From assembly GCF_000204055.1 (NCBI RefSeq), contig NW_006768767.1:634053-698052 (forward strand): a stretch of DNA of 64,000 bases. The letters are read 5' to 3'. The notes beneath the pieces are model-generated. The model saw nothing but the letters and a program-made list of their open reading frames with translations. It was not told the DNA's origin and did not search any database. A program made the translations under genes and the position numbers. Each line of letters starts with the position of its first letter. Position 1 is the stretch's first letter. The stretch comes from Melampsora larici-populina 98AG31 (Eukaryota; Basidiomycota; Pucciniomycetes; Pucciniales; Melampsoraceae). This document shows, piece after piece, positions 21,401 through 33,395 of this stretch.

Positions 21401-22091
21401 ATACATGGTATGATATTTCTAAGGCCCAAGCCGTACGGGAGAGGCGGCGCCGGCGGCTCGCCTGGATTGCGCGGATGAGAAAAACTTTGCATTTGGCAAT
21501 CCTGGGCGGGCGGGTGGTATTTTGAAATGATCAAGATATATGTCCTCCGAATCTAGTAGCGAAACCGAGTTGTGCTGAGGAGTATGTGCTTGTGTGCGTG
21601 TGGGAGACGTTGAGGTTGAAAATTGATATTTTCACTTCGTCACCACTCTGGACTCTCGAGTCTCCGCGACGTGGGACCACTCGCTATAAGCATATATCTT
21701 TCACCTCGGGCCTGTGGTGAGCGAACTTATCAAAGTCCCCCGCCAAAGGCCCGAGGCTTGACACCGCGGGAATGAAATAGTCCAAAACCCGATTGAGGAA
21801 AGTTGCGGTGTCCGAGTCCGCAACTTCCCTCAATTGCTAATCTTGTTCACCATACGGTTAAAAATGGGATGGATTGAAAAACATCAGAAAGGCGTACTGT
21901 TTAATCTCGTTACAGAGTTTGGCGGACCCTACCGTCATGACAGTTTAACCAAAGCTCAACTTTTGTTGTCTTTAACACAAATCAAATAAACCCAAATAGC
22001 TCATGCTCTCACAGTGGCAAAGAGATTAATTTCATCTCCACATTCGCAGATTTTTTAAAAAAAACAGAGTACGATAAAAGATGAAGTGATC
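21401..22091. other. Intergenic region with GC-rich stretch
   Basis: No gene. 21440-21520 is unusually GC-rich (GGCGGCGCCGGCGGC). A small hairpin repeat lies at 21790-21836 and is listed separately. Confidence 0.4.
21790..21836. repeat. Small hairpin repeat, inverted mate at 26946-27000
   Basis: It reads TTGAGGAAAGTTGCGG, a short spacer, CCGCAACTTCCCTCAA. The mate at 26946-27000 is in opposite orientation and shares the flanking ACCGCGGGAATGAA-like sequence. The two copies bracket the hAT/MITE nest. Confidence 0.7.
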
Positions 22092-22309
22092 TAAGAGCAT
22101 CCACAGCCGTGTGGCGTAAACCGTGTCGTACGGAAATTTAGGGCAAAAACATCCACAGCCGATGCCCTAAATTGTCACGTAGCTAAGGGCATTTCCTCCG
22201 TGCGAGCCAAAATAGAAGAAATTTGTTCTATTTTGGCTTGCTCCCTAAATTCATCCGTACCTCGCTTTTCCCATAAAACTCCCACTTCCTCGCCGACACT
22301 CCCTGCAGT

Positions 22310-25300
22310 CAGGGATGCACCAGTGAGTATGAGTGTACTCAGCTCATACTCACTCAGAACGGGTTGCGGCCCCGCAAGGCAGTACATGTACTCCCGATGT
22401 GGACAGTAAGAGTAATACTCCACATCGGATTACCCACTTGCATGCATAAGCTGATTACGCGGTACTCTAGTGTGCCCCCTCTCCGCGCCAAACACCCAAA
22501 CCCCGTTTCTCACCGCCCAGGTTGTTTGGATGAGTCCTCCACTCATCGAATACTCATCCAAACAACCAAATACCTGCCAAACAACTTGTCAAGATACAAT
22601 ATCAAATATCGATTGTTATCAAACTACGATATCTCAAATCTCGTTCACCACGCGCCAGGACATTGTTATCTCGTCATGATACCTCTTAGGATACCGCCAC
22701 CAACGACGTTATTTATCTAAGCCGCTTGTCCACCTTTTGATTTCTCCCCATCCGACCTTCGATTTGGCCTTCTTAATATTGTACAATCCACATTAATCTG
22801 CTTCCTTGTTAATTGATCTATCCACATGGGTCCTGATTCTTCTGGTCGCCACTTGGAGTTATGGCTACCGGGTTTGGCATTGGTTAATTCAGAGATGGAG
22901 GCGTCAGCAAAAACTTTGGAATGGTCATTTGATATCCGGTAAGCTCACCAGATATATCTTTGAATGCCTTTTCAGCCTTTCTTTTTTCACCCCTTGCCTT
23001 CACATTTCTGGGTCTTTTTCTGTGTGCTCTTCCTCGAATCCTTGCTCTCCAATGATCAAAGTTCACTAATCACTTCGTATATTTTGTTCAAAAGTCCTGC
23101 CGAGTACCTCGACCACATCATGCCCCGTCATCTCCAGATCCATAAATCTCCTACCTCTACTCCCACATCTCCCTACGCCCGGCGTGGTAGTGTAACTCCA
23201 GCTGGTCTGACCCCTTGCGTGTCCTCAATGATTCGTCTAACCGCGAATTCAACTGCTTGAGTTGGGTCTGCTTCTCGAAACGTCTCGTCCGGCCGTGTTC
23301 CTCCCACCCCAGCCGATTCACCCGTTCAATCTCGACCTAATTCTCAAATTGTACCCAATACAACTTCGGTCAATGGTGAAGACACCATGAGTCGAGCCAA
23401 TCGTCATCGCTCGGATGTATACCTCTACTTTGATGTGAGTTGGGTATTTCCGCTGAGAATACAACGTACCATCTGACAACTGACACTGCCTCCCTTGAAT
23501 GTACACGTGCTAACAGGAGCCGCTTCCATCAACCGACCTTAGCAAGGGTGATGACACGAAGTGCTACCCTTGCCTTCACTGCGGGTAAGTGCCACTAAGT
23601 CTCCTATTAGCTGAAGATATGCTGATCTCTTCGTTCTTTGGGATTACAGTGTGGTGCTCTCAATAACCGGACGTCCAAATTCGAACTTGCACAAACATTG
23701 ACAAAGATGCCCCGGCTTAGCTTTGGCCTGGTTCAATCACGCCCCGGGAAGCATCACCCCCAAAGAGGACCCTATTGCGACTGCGGCACGCAAGAAGGCA
23801 CTGCAAAACCTGCTTGTTGGCGCTATCATCAGCAAAAATCTTCCTTTCTCCATCTTCGAAGGAGATATCATGCAGAGAGCCCTGCAAACCATATGCCCGT
23901 CTTTCTACTGGCCCGGTCGAATGGCGGTGAAGGCCAACTCTGAGGCTCTGTTCCTAGACTTGGAACAGAAGCTCATCGATGAAATCTCCCGAGTTCCCGG
24001 ATCGATCACAACTGCGACGGATTGCTGGACCAGCGCCGATTTCTCTCACACCTATATGGCAATTAACGGTTTTTTTTTCAACTCCAGCGGCCAGTTTTGC
24101 CAACGCCTCCTTGCTTTCAAGGTGAGTAGAATATGTTTTTTTCACGGGCCTTTCTGGCCCCTGTTGCATCCTTCAGTTTGAGATCATCACATTGATCTCA
24201 TCTCAAACTTTCTTTACCTTAGGTCCTCGAAGGTAAACACTTGGGTGAAAACCTTGCAAAAGTCTACTGGAAAGTGTTGGATCATGTGGGCGTGGTACGG
24301 AATCATTTTTCGGTGACTGGCGACAATGCGTCCTCCAATCGGTCAATGGTCAAGCTTCTTTCGGACCGATATGCAACCATCGGCATCCATTGGCCCTTCG
24401 AGTCACGTTTTCATGGTTGTATGTGTCATGTCATCAACTTAGTCGCTAAAGACTTCCTTGATGGCATGGGTGAGTTGAGCGACGCGGACCTTGAGGCTTT
24501 TGAAACTTCTGGACTCGCAGACCCCCAAACCACTTTTGAACCGGAAGAGCTACCGCTCACTGACGCCAACAATGACTTTCTGCTGGAGTCTAGTACCCAA
24601 CGCGAGACCGAAGCTCACAATTCTCATGAAGCCCATGTAGCCACCCAAAATGACTTCGACCTCACTCAAGCCTCCTTTGACGACATGGTGAATGCTTCCG
24701 AAATTCCTGAGACCTCGACCACGGTGAACGGCTCACGTAAGAAGAACTCCACAGTAGTCAGCCGTATACGTGCATTGGACACCCATATACGGAAAAGCCC
24801 TCAAGAGCTGGAGGCTTTTATCAAAATCCGTAACAGTGTTCAAGACCCGCTCCTCCTGCCCCTCAGCTGTCCTCCAACTCGATGGAATTACTTTTACTAT
24901 GTTGTAAGTAATTCCTCGAGTCATTTCACTCGATCTCATGACACATGAACCGCATAAACTAACCTTGCACTAACCGAAACAGATCAAACGGACGCTGCAG
25001 CTGAAGATATCCCTTGACCTTTACACTTCTGACCCGAAACGAACAAAACTGGCCATCTCCGACGTCGATTGGGCTCATATCAAGCATATGATGCCCATAC
25101 TTGACATGTTCGAAACCACCACCCAGATCTTCCAATCGAACGACACCACCAAGCAACACGTTCTACCAGTTCTTTGGGCGCTTCAAAAAGTTTTGCAAAC
25201 TCACCAGAAGGTACCTGGGGCTTGGGGCCGTGCTTGCAAACGAGCTGAGGACAAGTTGGTGAAGTACCTCACACGTGAAGTCGGCAACCACCAGACCTTG

Positions 25301-26351
25301 GTGGCCACACTACTTGACCCAGGCCGTCGTGATACTGATTTTCGAAAACATGTCAAGGTTGAGGTCGTGGCCAAACGTTGTTTGCGAGATGAATACGACC
25401 TTTGGAAACCTGGTCCTACTGAGAGCGGTGATGACACCCCGCCACCTGACGATGAACCTTCACCTCCTGGAAGCAAACACCTCCGAGACATATACTCACT
25501 TTTGGGCACCGCTAGTATATACCCGCCAAACCAAAACCAACATGAGGCAGATGAGGTTACTCGATACCTGCGAGGTGAAGAACCGGTCCTCCCCAATGAG
25601 AGTATTGGGGAATATTGGACCGTAACTTTTTTTCCCTCATGTTTCGCTTCGACTACCAACATATCCTGATGTGGCTATTATTTCCAGTGTATGTCTAAAC
25701 CCGGTGGCCTTCCTGTCCTGTCCCAAATTGCCCTTCAACACCTCACAATCGCGGCATCAGGCGCCTCGGTCAAGAGAGTGTTCTCTATCTCGGGAAACAT
25801 TGCTGTTCCATCCCGAGGCCGCCTAGAGCCTGAGGTCATTTGCCACCTCGTTCTGGTGAGACACTGGCTCACTAACGCGACGGTTCCAGTTGAGACCATC
25901 GCATTACCAAATGAATAGTTTTTTCTTTTCTTATATTGGCTTACTGAAATACACATGTGTATCCTGATCGGTTGTTTAAATTGAAAACATGATTCATCCC
26001 TACTCGCAATCAAATCAACAAAATCCATGTCTGCTTTGAAATCTGCACAACCAAGCCTTTTTTGCAATTTAAATCAACTTGTGCCTAATGCCCTTATCAG
26101 TGAGCGTACTCAATGAGTAATGAGTAAACTCATTACATATAGCACATGAGTCTACTCTGAGTGAGTAGACCCACTGCGCATAGTACTTGACCCCGGGGCC
26201 ATTTTGAGTAACAGGTTCACGCGGTTTTCAAAACCCAAAATCATTTGAGTTTTGTACTTGAACTGTAACTTACAGTTCGAGTACAATGTTGGAGTATCCG
26301 GTGCGGGGACCCGAGTCAGTGAGTCGGAGTCTACTCACTGCTGCATCCCTG
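22310..26351 (+). mobile_element. hAT DNA transposon, nearly complete, 8-bp duplication CCTGCAGT
   Basis: The TIRs are CAGGGATGCACCAGTGAGTA on the left and, in reverse complement, CAGGGATGCAGCAGTGAGTA on the right. They are flanked by a perfect 8-bp duplication CCTGCAGT (22302-22309 and 26352-26359). CAGGG-type ends and 8-bp duplications are hallmarks of hAT. Both subterminal regions carry many TGAGTA/TACTCA motifs (22321-22360, 26100-26175, 26310-26345), the expected transposase-binding arrays. Total length is 4042 bp with one transposase gene inside. Confidence 0.95.
23120..25918 (+). pseudogene. hAT transposase gene, six exons, two nonsense TGA codons
   Basis: Exons 23120-23434, 23517-23584, 23650-24121, 24223-24903, 24983-25621 and 25688-25918 join in frame to 802 codons including the stop. 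All introns are GT-AG. The N terminus has a BED-type zinc finger: SDVYLYFD, CYPCLHCG, then SNLHKH. The catalytic core shows TTATDCWTS (first Asp) and SVTGDNASSN (second Asp), with MCHVINLVAKD following. The C terminus has the hAT dimerisation block LTIAASGASVKRVFS. The enzyme cuts and pastes the element. Two internal stops lie in otherwise open sequence: TGA at 23258-23260 and TGA at 23699-23701 (inside the zinc finger). Each could come from CGA by one C-to-T change. The start Met is inferred as the first ATG of the open block. Confidence 0.85.
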
Positions 26352-26678
26352 CCTGCAGTCATCCCCCTTGATGATCAATAACCCATAACTCACCTTGCCA
26401 AATATGCTTCAAGCCGACTGTACGGAATCATGGCTGTGCATCAGTTAAAAATCATGCCTCAAACACTTCCCTAAACGATCCGTGCGACCCTCCGTACGAT
26501 ACCGATTTACGGCACGGCTGTGGATGCTCTAGAACATCAAATGTCAACAAAATCCCTTGCTCCAACTAGAAGGCCGAATCCTCCAAGGTACACTAGTCCT
26601 TTTTCAATGTAACTTGTTTAGTTAGTGTTTTATGCAATTAAGCCAAATGCACTTGAAAAAAAAAACGGTTAAAAAAAC

Positions 26679-26928
26679 GTTCACATTAGGTTCACATGTT
26701 ACCCTTGAGCTATACCATACACAACATGCCACATTGTAGAGCAACCACTCACCTTGGATTGCTTTGATGCAACCATTCTTCCAGCTCTGCCAGTGAGCTT
26801 GGACCCCAAGATATGAATGAGATCGATGATAACTGATACTCTCAAAGAGTATTGGCTATGTTGCTTTATAAGTACATACATCAAATAGATAGGGCAACTT
26901 GAGGGTAACCTGTGAACCCATTGTGAAT
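26679..26928. mobile_element. Small TIR element (about 250 bp)
   Basis: The left end TTCACATTAGGTTCACATG is followed by TTACCCTTGAG. The right end in reverse complement is TTCACAATGGGTTCACAGG followed by TTACCCTCAAG. The interior is non-coding. The target duplication was not resolved because GTTCACA repeats extend past the right end. Confidence 0.75.
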
Positions 26929-26945
26929 GTATTGTGAACAAAATT

Positions 26946-27000
26946 CACAGTTGAAGGAAGTTGCAGACTTGGACACCACAACTTTCCTCAATCAGGGTTT
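26946..27000. repeat. Small hairpin repeat, inverted mate of 21790-21836
   Basis: It reads AGTTGAAGGAAGTTGCAGAC, a spacer, then CAACTTTCCTCAATCAGG. The reverse complement aligns with 21774-21836 including CGGGAATGAA. Confidence 0.65.
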
Positions 27001-27269
27001 GAACTAATTCATTCCCGTGGTGTGAGCAAGGGACTTACTGCTAAAAAGAAAATCATGGCCTGAGAAGTAGCCTGTATTGGCTCTAAAACCTCTACATTGG
27101 TTTGTTTTTTTTATCCCACAAGAAACAATATTTGATTCAAAAAAAAATAACATTCAGATCTCATTACATATGCTCCAATTGCAAGCTCCTTTGTATCTTT
27201 CTGGAAACTTAAGAGCAATCAATTTCACCAAATATAGGCTCCAAAGCTAGTTTTGGGAAGCTCTGGATC

Positions 27270-28005
27270 AGAGCATCTCCAAAGTCCCGTTGGTGTCTCA
27301 CTCCATCTTCATCCTTCATTTCTTTCTCCTTTTATCATTACCCACACACCACACTCCTTCTCAATATTACCTTCCCGAAGCTCCCATCTTGTTTTGTTCT
27401 CTTTCAACTCAGCCATCCCTCCAGACCATCATATCAATTTCAGTTGCTCAAGTTGTTCATTTGATCTAGTTTTCTATCTATGTACTAGGCTTTTATCTCA
27501 ATTTTATTTTTATCTATTTTCTGTTTCCTCAGGATTCAATCTACTTTTGTACTCAACATAGTTCTGAAGTGAATGAGCTTGTTTGTTTGATTTTGATTTC
27601 AATGATTTCTTGTTTTGGGTGTGGTCATGAGGATCAAATGGTATCAAAACATGGACAAGATGGTGCTCAATTTGAATTGAGCAGATATGATGTGCTCATA
27701 TCACAAGATATGTGTGGATGTGAGGAACAGCAATGGAGGGTGAAGTTCAACAATGACCCTTTTAGAAGATTTTTCAAATAGAAAGTGTGTAGATACAACT
27801 GGATATTGTGTTGATATTGCAATCACCAAACACTGAACTATCATGAGAAGGTCAACAGACATCTGTTGAACTCTTTTGGATTGCTGTTTGGTGATCTCTA
27901 CATGTGATATAAGACAATCTCAATGTGCCCCTTGAGATAGGGGCAAACTGAAATTTGGTTGTCAGGTCAGATAATATTTGAAAACAACCCAAATGGGCCC
28001 TTACA
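27270..28005. mobile_element. 5'-truncated copy of the GGGCCC-end element
   Basis: From ATCTTCATCCTTCATTTC to TTTGAAAACAACCCAAATGGGCCC it follows the right half of the 29792-33022 element (32325-33022). Shared landmarks are GATCTAGTTTTC, GTGTGGTCATGAGGATCAAA, AAGACAATCTCAATGTGCCC and GTCAGGTCAGATAATAT. The right terminus has two mismatches and the left terminus is absent. Confidence 0.75.
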
Positions 28006-29100
28006 TGTTGTGTTTTTCCATTTCATGTGTAATCAAAATTCACTTCCAAGCCAAAAATGGTCTGACACAACTCATACTGACACACATTGACATGGATTTT
28101 TGCTGTCCAGACACCATGTTGTGACATGAGTCATGGTGAACAGTCTGAAGACCATCAAGTGACATATACCAACAAATAACATGACACCAAACTCCTTTTC
28201 AAATCCCAATCATCATCTTTTTTGTAGTCAGCCCACTTCATCAATCACTACTTTTCTGATCTGATCTGATGCAATCCACCATAATTGTTATCAATCATCT
28301 TCATCTGTGAATTACTTTGATCAGAGGTAATTGTTATTTTTAATCCATATTTTATATAAATTAGAAGCTGGACTCTCTCAGTTTTTTCCTTCCATTCATC
28401 TTTTTCTATTTAAGGGCTATATTGGTATAGGTTCTGATGCTATAATGAGACACAAGCAAGCACATCATGAGCTCCCTTCCCAAACCCAATCACCCAGCTC
28501 ATTACTAATTTTTTTGATCCATGTTTGTCTGTCCTTGCTGAGAAGCTGATCTCTTTGATTTTTTCTTTGATTCGTTTGTTTTTCTTTTGGGATTATAGGC
28601 TTTCTGGATCCTCACCATCAACCTTCTACAAACACCCACCTCTCCAACCAGCCCATGACTAAAATTGATTGATTACTTCTTGAACAATCAATCAATCAAT
28701 TGACCAATAACTGCCTTCAACAATTACTTGATCAATTGACTGATAACTGTTTGAAACAATCACTTCATCAATTATCTGATTGATTAATTGTTTAAGATGA
28801 TTAATCAATTGGTTCATAAATTGCTCAAAAAAAACAATCAATTGATTGTTTCATTGATTAATTGTTTAAAACAATCAGCAAGGATGTTTCTGCTCTTATT
28901 TTTCTTCTTGTATTCTTCCTTTCTCAGATTTATGCTTGAATTTATACCCTTTGATAATGAGGTTGAGCTGCCGCATAAGTGGCAGAAAACATTGTTGAAG
29001 TGCTCAATTTACTTAGACAAGAATTGAAACTTATGTGAAGAGGAGATACAAGTAATGCAGTAATTGATAAACCAGAGATGTTTTTAAAGAGAAAAAAGGA
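28006..29100. other. Non-coding repeat-derived DNA
   Basis: No gene. 28655-28880 holds degenerate repeats around CAATCAATCAATTGA, alternating with AATAACTGYYTTCAACAAT. Confidence 0.45.
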
Positions 29101-29119
29101 TCATTACATCATAAAACCC

Positions 29120-29708
29120 CAATGTAATTGAGCTAACAAATCCCTTATAACAATCATAGCTTAGTTCAATATACTTCTCTTTCCCATATTTGGGAAGAGA
29201 AGTGAGTAATCTTTATCTTTTTCATCACAATATAGGATAGTTAATTACATGTTTATTTCCTTTACTTTTCTGTTTTTGGATATTGAATAGATATCATTCT
29301 CTTTTGTTTTGCTCCAGATATCAGTTATCAAAGAGATAACTTAACTAATCATCTATACAATCTGAACCTTTATATAGGTACTAACTGTTTTCTGAATCAG
29401 TCAAATTAAATCTCTATCATTTCCAATCAGGTTGTTGTTGTTATAGGTCAGAAGCTTTTATCTTAGAAGTCCTTGTCAGTTGTTGTGATCTTTGTGCTGA
29501 AGTGCACGCTATCAGGTGAATACAAGTTGTCTTTGGGAAGAGAAATATCATTCTCTTTTGTTTTTCTCCAGAGATCGGTTATCAAATAGATTACTTAACT
29601 AATCATCTATACAATCTGAACCTTTATATAGGTCAGAAGTTTTTATCTTAGAAGTCCTTGTCAGTTGTTGTGATCTTTGTGCTGAAGCACACACTATCAG
29701 ATCATTGA
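29120..29708. repeat. Repeat homologous to 31745-32275, internally duplicated
   Basis: It shares TACTTCTCTTTCCCATATTTGGGAAGAGAAGT with the 31.8-kb copy (each has the same short hairpin) and the later TAGGTACTAACTGTTTTC block. Inside, ATATCATTCTCTTTTGTTTT...TATATAGGT and the 69-bp AGGTCAGAAG...GCTATC unit are each present twice (29290-29515 and 29545-29705). Confidence 0.75.
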
Positions 29709-29791
29709 TCCTACATTCCAAGACATTCTTAAACATTCCCAGATTATGTTACTCATTTCTCTACATCTTTTCAAATAGAGCTGCCACATAA

Positions 29792-32700
29792 GGGCCTGTT
29801 CGGTGTGGTGATCTATTTATGATATCAAGCAAGAAAATTAATCATCTTTTACTTTACCAATTTATTAGCAAACTTCAATATAGCAGAGAATTCAAAATTC
29901 AGGTTTTCAGATCAATTGAAGCTCTTAGAGGCTTATGTATACTTATTAGCTCATTATTATGTCATCTTATTTCAAAATTATTATTAAGATCAACATAGTT
30001 TACTTACAAAGTTATTACAAAAAGACAGAAAAAGAAAAGATAAGAAAAAATTCGAAAATATAGGTGTAAAAGTTGGAAAATGGTTTTTAGCTTATTTATA
30101 ATTAAGTTATGGGTTTTATGAGGTTAAAATATGAAAGAACAACAGTTTATTATACAGTAACAATTTTAATCTTCAAGGTTGATAAGGGAAAACAGAAGTT
30201 ATTAGCACAAAGGTACTTTTTCGAAGTTGGTAAACAAGGGTTATGCGTGTAGTTTACATATGTAATGGTGGTAGTAGTGGAAATTAAGGTTGCCAAGAGG
30301 ATTTTCCGGGATTTTTAAGGTTATAGAAGATGATGTCATATTACATGAGCAAGAAAAAGAGAGTAGCAGCTGTGAAAAGTGAAGAAAATGGGTAAAATTC
30401 GTGGAAAATGGAGGTTTTCAGCTAATTACATATGTCAAATGACGTCAGATAAAGTTGGTAGATGGCTCATTCAACGCAAAAGAGTGGATTACATAATGTA
30501 CAACCTTTAAATCATTAGTAACGGAGGTGTATGTAAAAAGTTATAAGGCAAATAAGAAATTGGTGTGAATCTCGAATTTACAGTCACAAGTCAACATGTA
30601 ACACCAAAAACCTTAACTTCACAACTCAATATCTTACTCATCACTCATCAGAAGTAGGTCATGTAGGTGTCAGAAATGATCAGTAACACGTGGGCTACAA
30701 GATGCACTTTAGTAATCAAAAATTGGAGCACATCTGAAAAAAATTCGTAATCTCAAAAATTGGGTTTCAGCTAGTTTACAAGGAAAAAATCACCTGTGTT
30801 CATCTTAAGAAGTGCTGTACATCATATTATTGCGTCATTGATCACTTTTGGCTGTGAAAATTACATCATACATTAGTAACAAGATCATTACATTGCGTCA
30901 TTACATGGTTTTTAGGGTTATTTAGGCGGATTTGATTGGTTTTTGAAGCTGTTGACTGTTTTAAAAGTTGTTACATGTGGATATAAGTACTCCTTGATGA
31001 TTTTAGGATTGTAGCGCCTTTTTCTGCATCTTATACCTTTGTTGTAGTGTTCTAAATCATCATTTATTTACTATATTTGTACTAAGATCACTTAAATCCG
31101 CCCCTTCAAAGCAAGGAGAAATTTATTTACGTGTGTTAAAGACTACAAGTCAAATTGGGAATAATACTTACAACAGTAGTGCTAGTAATAAACATAGTGT
31201 GTGACTTTTTTGCGCTTAAAATTTGGGAATAATACTACACAACAGTATTGCTTTATTTTCTCTGGTGCTTTATCTATTTCTCTGTTATCACAAAGTGGTC
31301 AGCAAGTGCCCTTGTGCTGGTTTCTTTGAAGAAGGCAGTCTTTAGGCAACTTCTACTATATTACACATAGTAGATTATCCCTTCTTAGGTGTTGTAAAGC
31401 TCTTGTTGAGCTTTAAATACTACATCGGACACCGCGATGAGATACTATCTGACGAAATTTCACACCAAAAGTGCTACATAGCGCCAGATAGTATCTCGGT
31501 CCAAACTCAACCAGATATTCAAAATCTGATTGCCGTGTGGTTTGAATATTTGACGTCAATATCTGGTCGTCAAGATCGAGATATTGGTCCATATTGAGAT
31601 ACAGCCAAAAGGCTGTATCTCAAGCCAATATCTTGTTGAATTGTTCAATCGACGGGAATAAGAAAATGTTACATATGACAAGTGAAAAGATTTGTGAATT
31701 GATAAAGAAGGATTAACCATTTGACGTCATTGTGAAATGTGTAATATGACATCATACTACTTATAACAACCATTGCCTAACTCAAATTACTTCTCTTTCC
31801 CCATCTTTGGGAAGAGAAGTAAGTTCATTTGCATCTTTTATTTTTCTCTTTAAATGTGAACTTATATTAATGTTGTTTACTATTCATTCTTCAAATCTGT
31901 TGTCTCTATTTTAATAGACATCTATCTCTTATAGAATCTGAAGATCAGTTATCATCAGCGAGAACTTATAACTAATACTTTATCTGAATCCTAATTAGGT
32001 ACTAATTGTTTTTCATCCTATTCACTTTCACCTTACATTAGTTCTGATCAGATTATTGTGGTTTTAGGTCAGAGTTATCATTCTTAAAGTTGTTGTTCGA
32101 GAGGTTGCTTATCAGTGCTTTAGCACATGCTATCAGGTCAGAGTTATCATTCTTAAAGTTGTTGTTCGAGAGGTTGCTTATCAGTGCTTTAGCACATGCT
32201 ATCAGGTCAGAGTTATCATTCTTAAAGTTGTTGTTCGAGAGGTTGCTTATCAGTGCTTTAGCACATGCTATCAGATCCGATTTCCAAGACTCTAAGTACA
32301 TTTTTATATCTCAATGTGCCCCAACCCCAATCCCCATCCATCCTCCATTTCTTTCTTGTTTTCTCATTGCTCACACACCACACCCCTTCGGACTTCCCGA
32401 TATTACCTTCTCAATGCTCACATCGGCTCCCTCACTCAGCCATCCTCACAAACTCATCCTTTGGCTTCTTGTATCTCGTCTTGTTCTCTTCATACTCAGC
32501 CTTCCATCAAGACTATCAAACACTTTTCATTTGCTCAAGTTGTTTATTTGATCTAGTTTTCCTATGTACTATGCAGTCTGTTATCTCAATTCTCTTGTTA
32601 TCAATTCACTCTTTTCCAAGGATTAAATCTACTTTGGTAGTCAATCAAGTTCTGAATTGAAAGAACTTGTTTGTTTGATTTTCATTTTAATGATTTCCTG

Positions 32701-33022
32701 TTTTGAGTGTGGTCATGAGGATCAAACGGTATCAAAACAAGGAAACAACGGTGCTTTACTTGAATTGAGTGGAGGTGGATATGCTGTGATGCTTAGAAGA
32801 TTCAATTGAACAAAAAGTGTCTAGATACAACTTGATATCGTGATCACCAAACAGCAAACTGATCATGATGAGCTCAAGTGACGTCTGTTGACCTTTTTTG
32901 AATAGCTGTTCGGTGATCTCTAAATGCAATATAAGACAATCTCAATGTGCCCCTTGAGATAGGGGCAAACTGAAATCCGGTGGTCAGGTCAGATAATATC
33001 TGAAAACGGTCCGAACGGGCCC
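29792..33022. mobile_element. 3.2-kb TIR element, TAA target duplication
   Basis: The left end is GGGCCTGTTCGGTGTGG. The right end in reverse complement is GGGCCCGTTCGGACCG. Perfect TAA triplets flank it (29789-29791, 33023-33025). PIF/Harbinger elements favour 3-bp TWA targets, which suggests that superfamily; no transposase frame is present to prove it. The left half (to 31425) recurs at 9898-12048. The right half matches the 997-bp element at 60078-61074 and the fragment at 27270-28005, so the element is a composite of two repeat modules. Confidence 0.85.
32066..32272. repeat. Three identical 69-bp tandem units, open on both strands
   Basis: AGGTCAGAGTTATCATTCTT begins units at 32066, 32135 and 32204. 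69 is a multiple of three, so each strand has a repeating 23-aa frame (DLIACAKALISNLSNNNF on one, LLFERLLISALAHAIRS on the other). A diverged 69-bp relative exists at 29452 and 29635, so the unit predates the triplication. Confidence 0.95.
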
Positions 33023-33025
33023 TAA

Positions 33026-33395
33026 GCAATGTCTGATTCTCTCAGACTCTTATTTTGAGAGTACTTGAGGTTCTTGTGCAATATATTCAGTGAGAGGGGT
33101 CAGCAACTATTGGGCTGAAACTTCACCAAAAGGCCAAAGTGAGAATAGTAACAAAAGTTTTCACTTGGTACACTCAAGTGAATACTACAGTTAGTTGAAC
33201 TCTAAAAGAGTATTTGCTGCTAGAGGGATGGCTGAGCTGTCCTCCTATGCATCTGGCTCTGAGCTCTGGTTGATCTTACAACTCTGGAGCCTGCAGTACT
33301 TTATACTCTGAGGATTCAGAGGTGCCGTGGGGTACTTTAGACTTGTTATGAGGTGCCCTTTGTAAATTTCAAGCTTGTTCTGTTAGCTATTAATC
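33026..33395. other. Possible internal region of LTR element copy B
   Basis: No frame recognised. If 34105-33400 is an LTR in minus orientation, this is the adjoining internal side. TCCCACCAGCTCAGAAC at its border could hold a primer-binding site (read on the minus strand), which is not proven. Confidence 0.3.

Larger units (their letters stand above)
22095..26529. mobile_element. MITE (385 bp without its insert), host of the hAT element
   Basis: The left end is GAGCATCCACAGCCGTG, then TGGCGTAAACC. The right end, read in reverse complement, is GAGCATCCACAGCCGTGCCG, then TAAATCG. Removing the hAT and one 8-bp duplication leaves 215 + 170 = 385 bp. Flanks are TAA on the left and TAG on the right, a 2-of-3 match to a 3-bp duplication. 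The terminal GAGCATCCACAG is shared with the MITE at 41431-41789, so the two are related. Confidence 0.85.

Noticed and set aside
22806..23069. Membrane-protein-like frame at the start of the hAT
   Set aside because: It lies in the hAT 5' leader, is in a different frame from the transposase, and has no match by pattern.
31403..31597. Left border of a separate element at 31426
   Set aside because: The sequence resembles the start region of the 60078 element but lacks the GGGCCCGTTCGG end and a target duplication, so the whole 29792-33022 span was treated as one composite.
32090..32551. 153-aa frame over the 69-bp repeats
   Set aside because: Open only because the repeat period is divisible by three; the opposite strand is open too.
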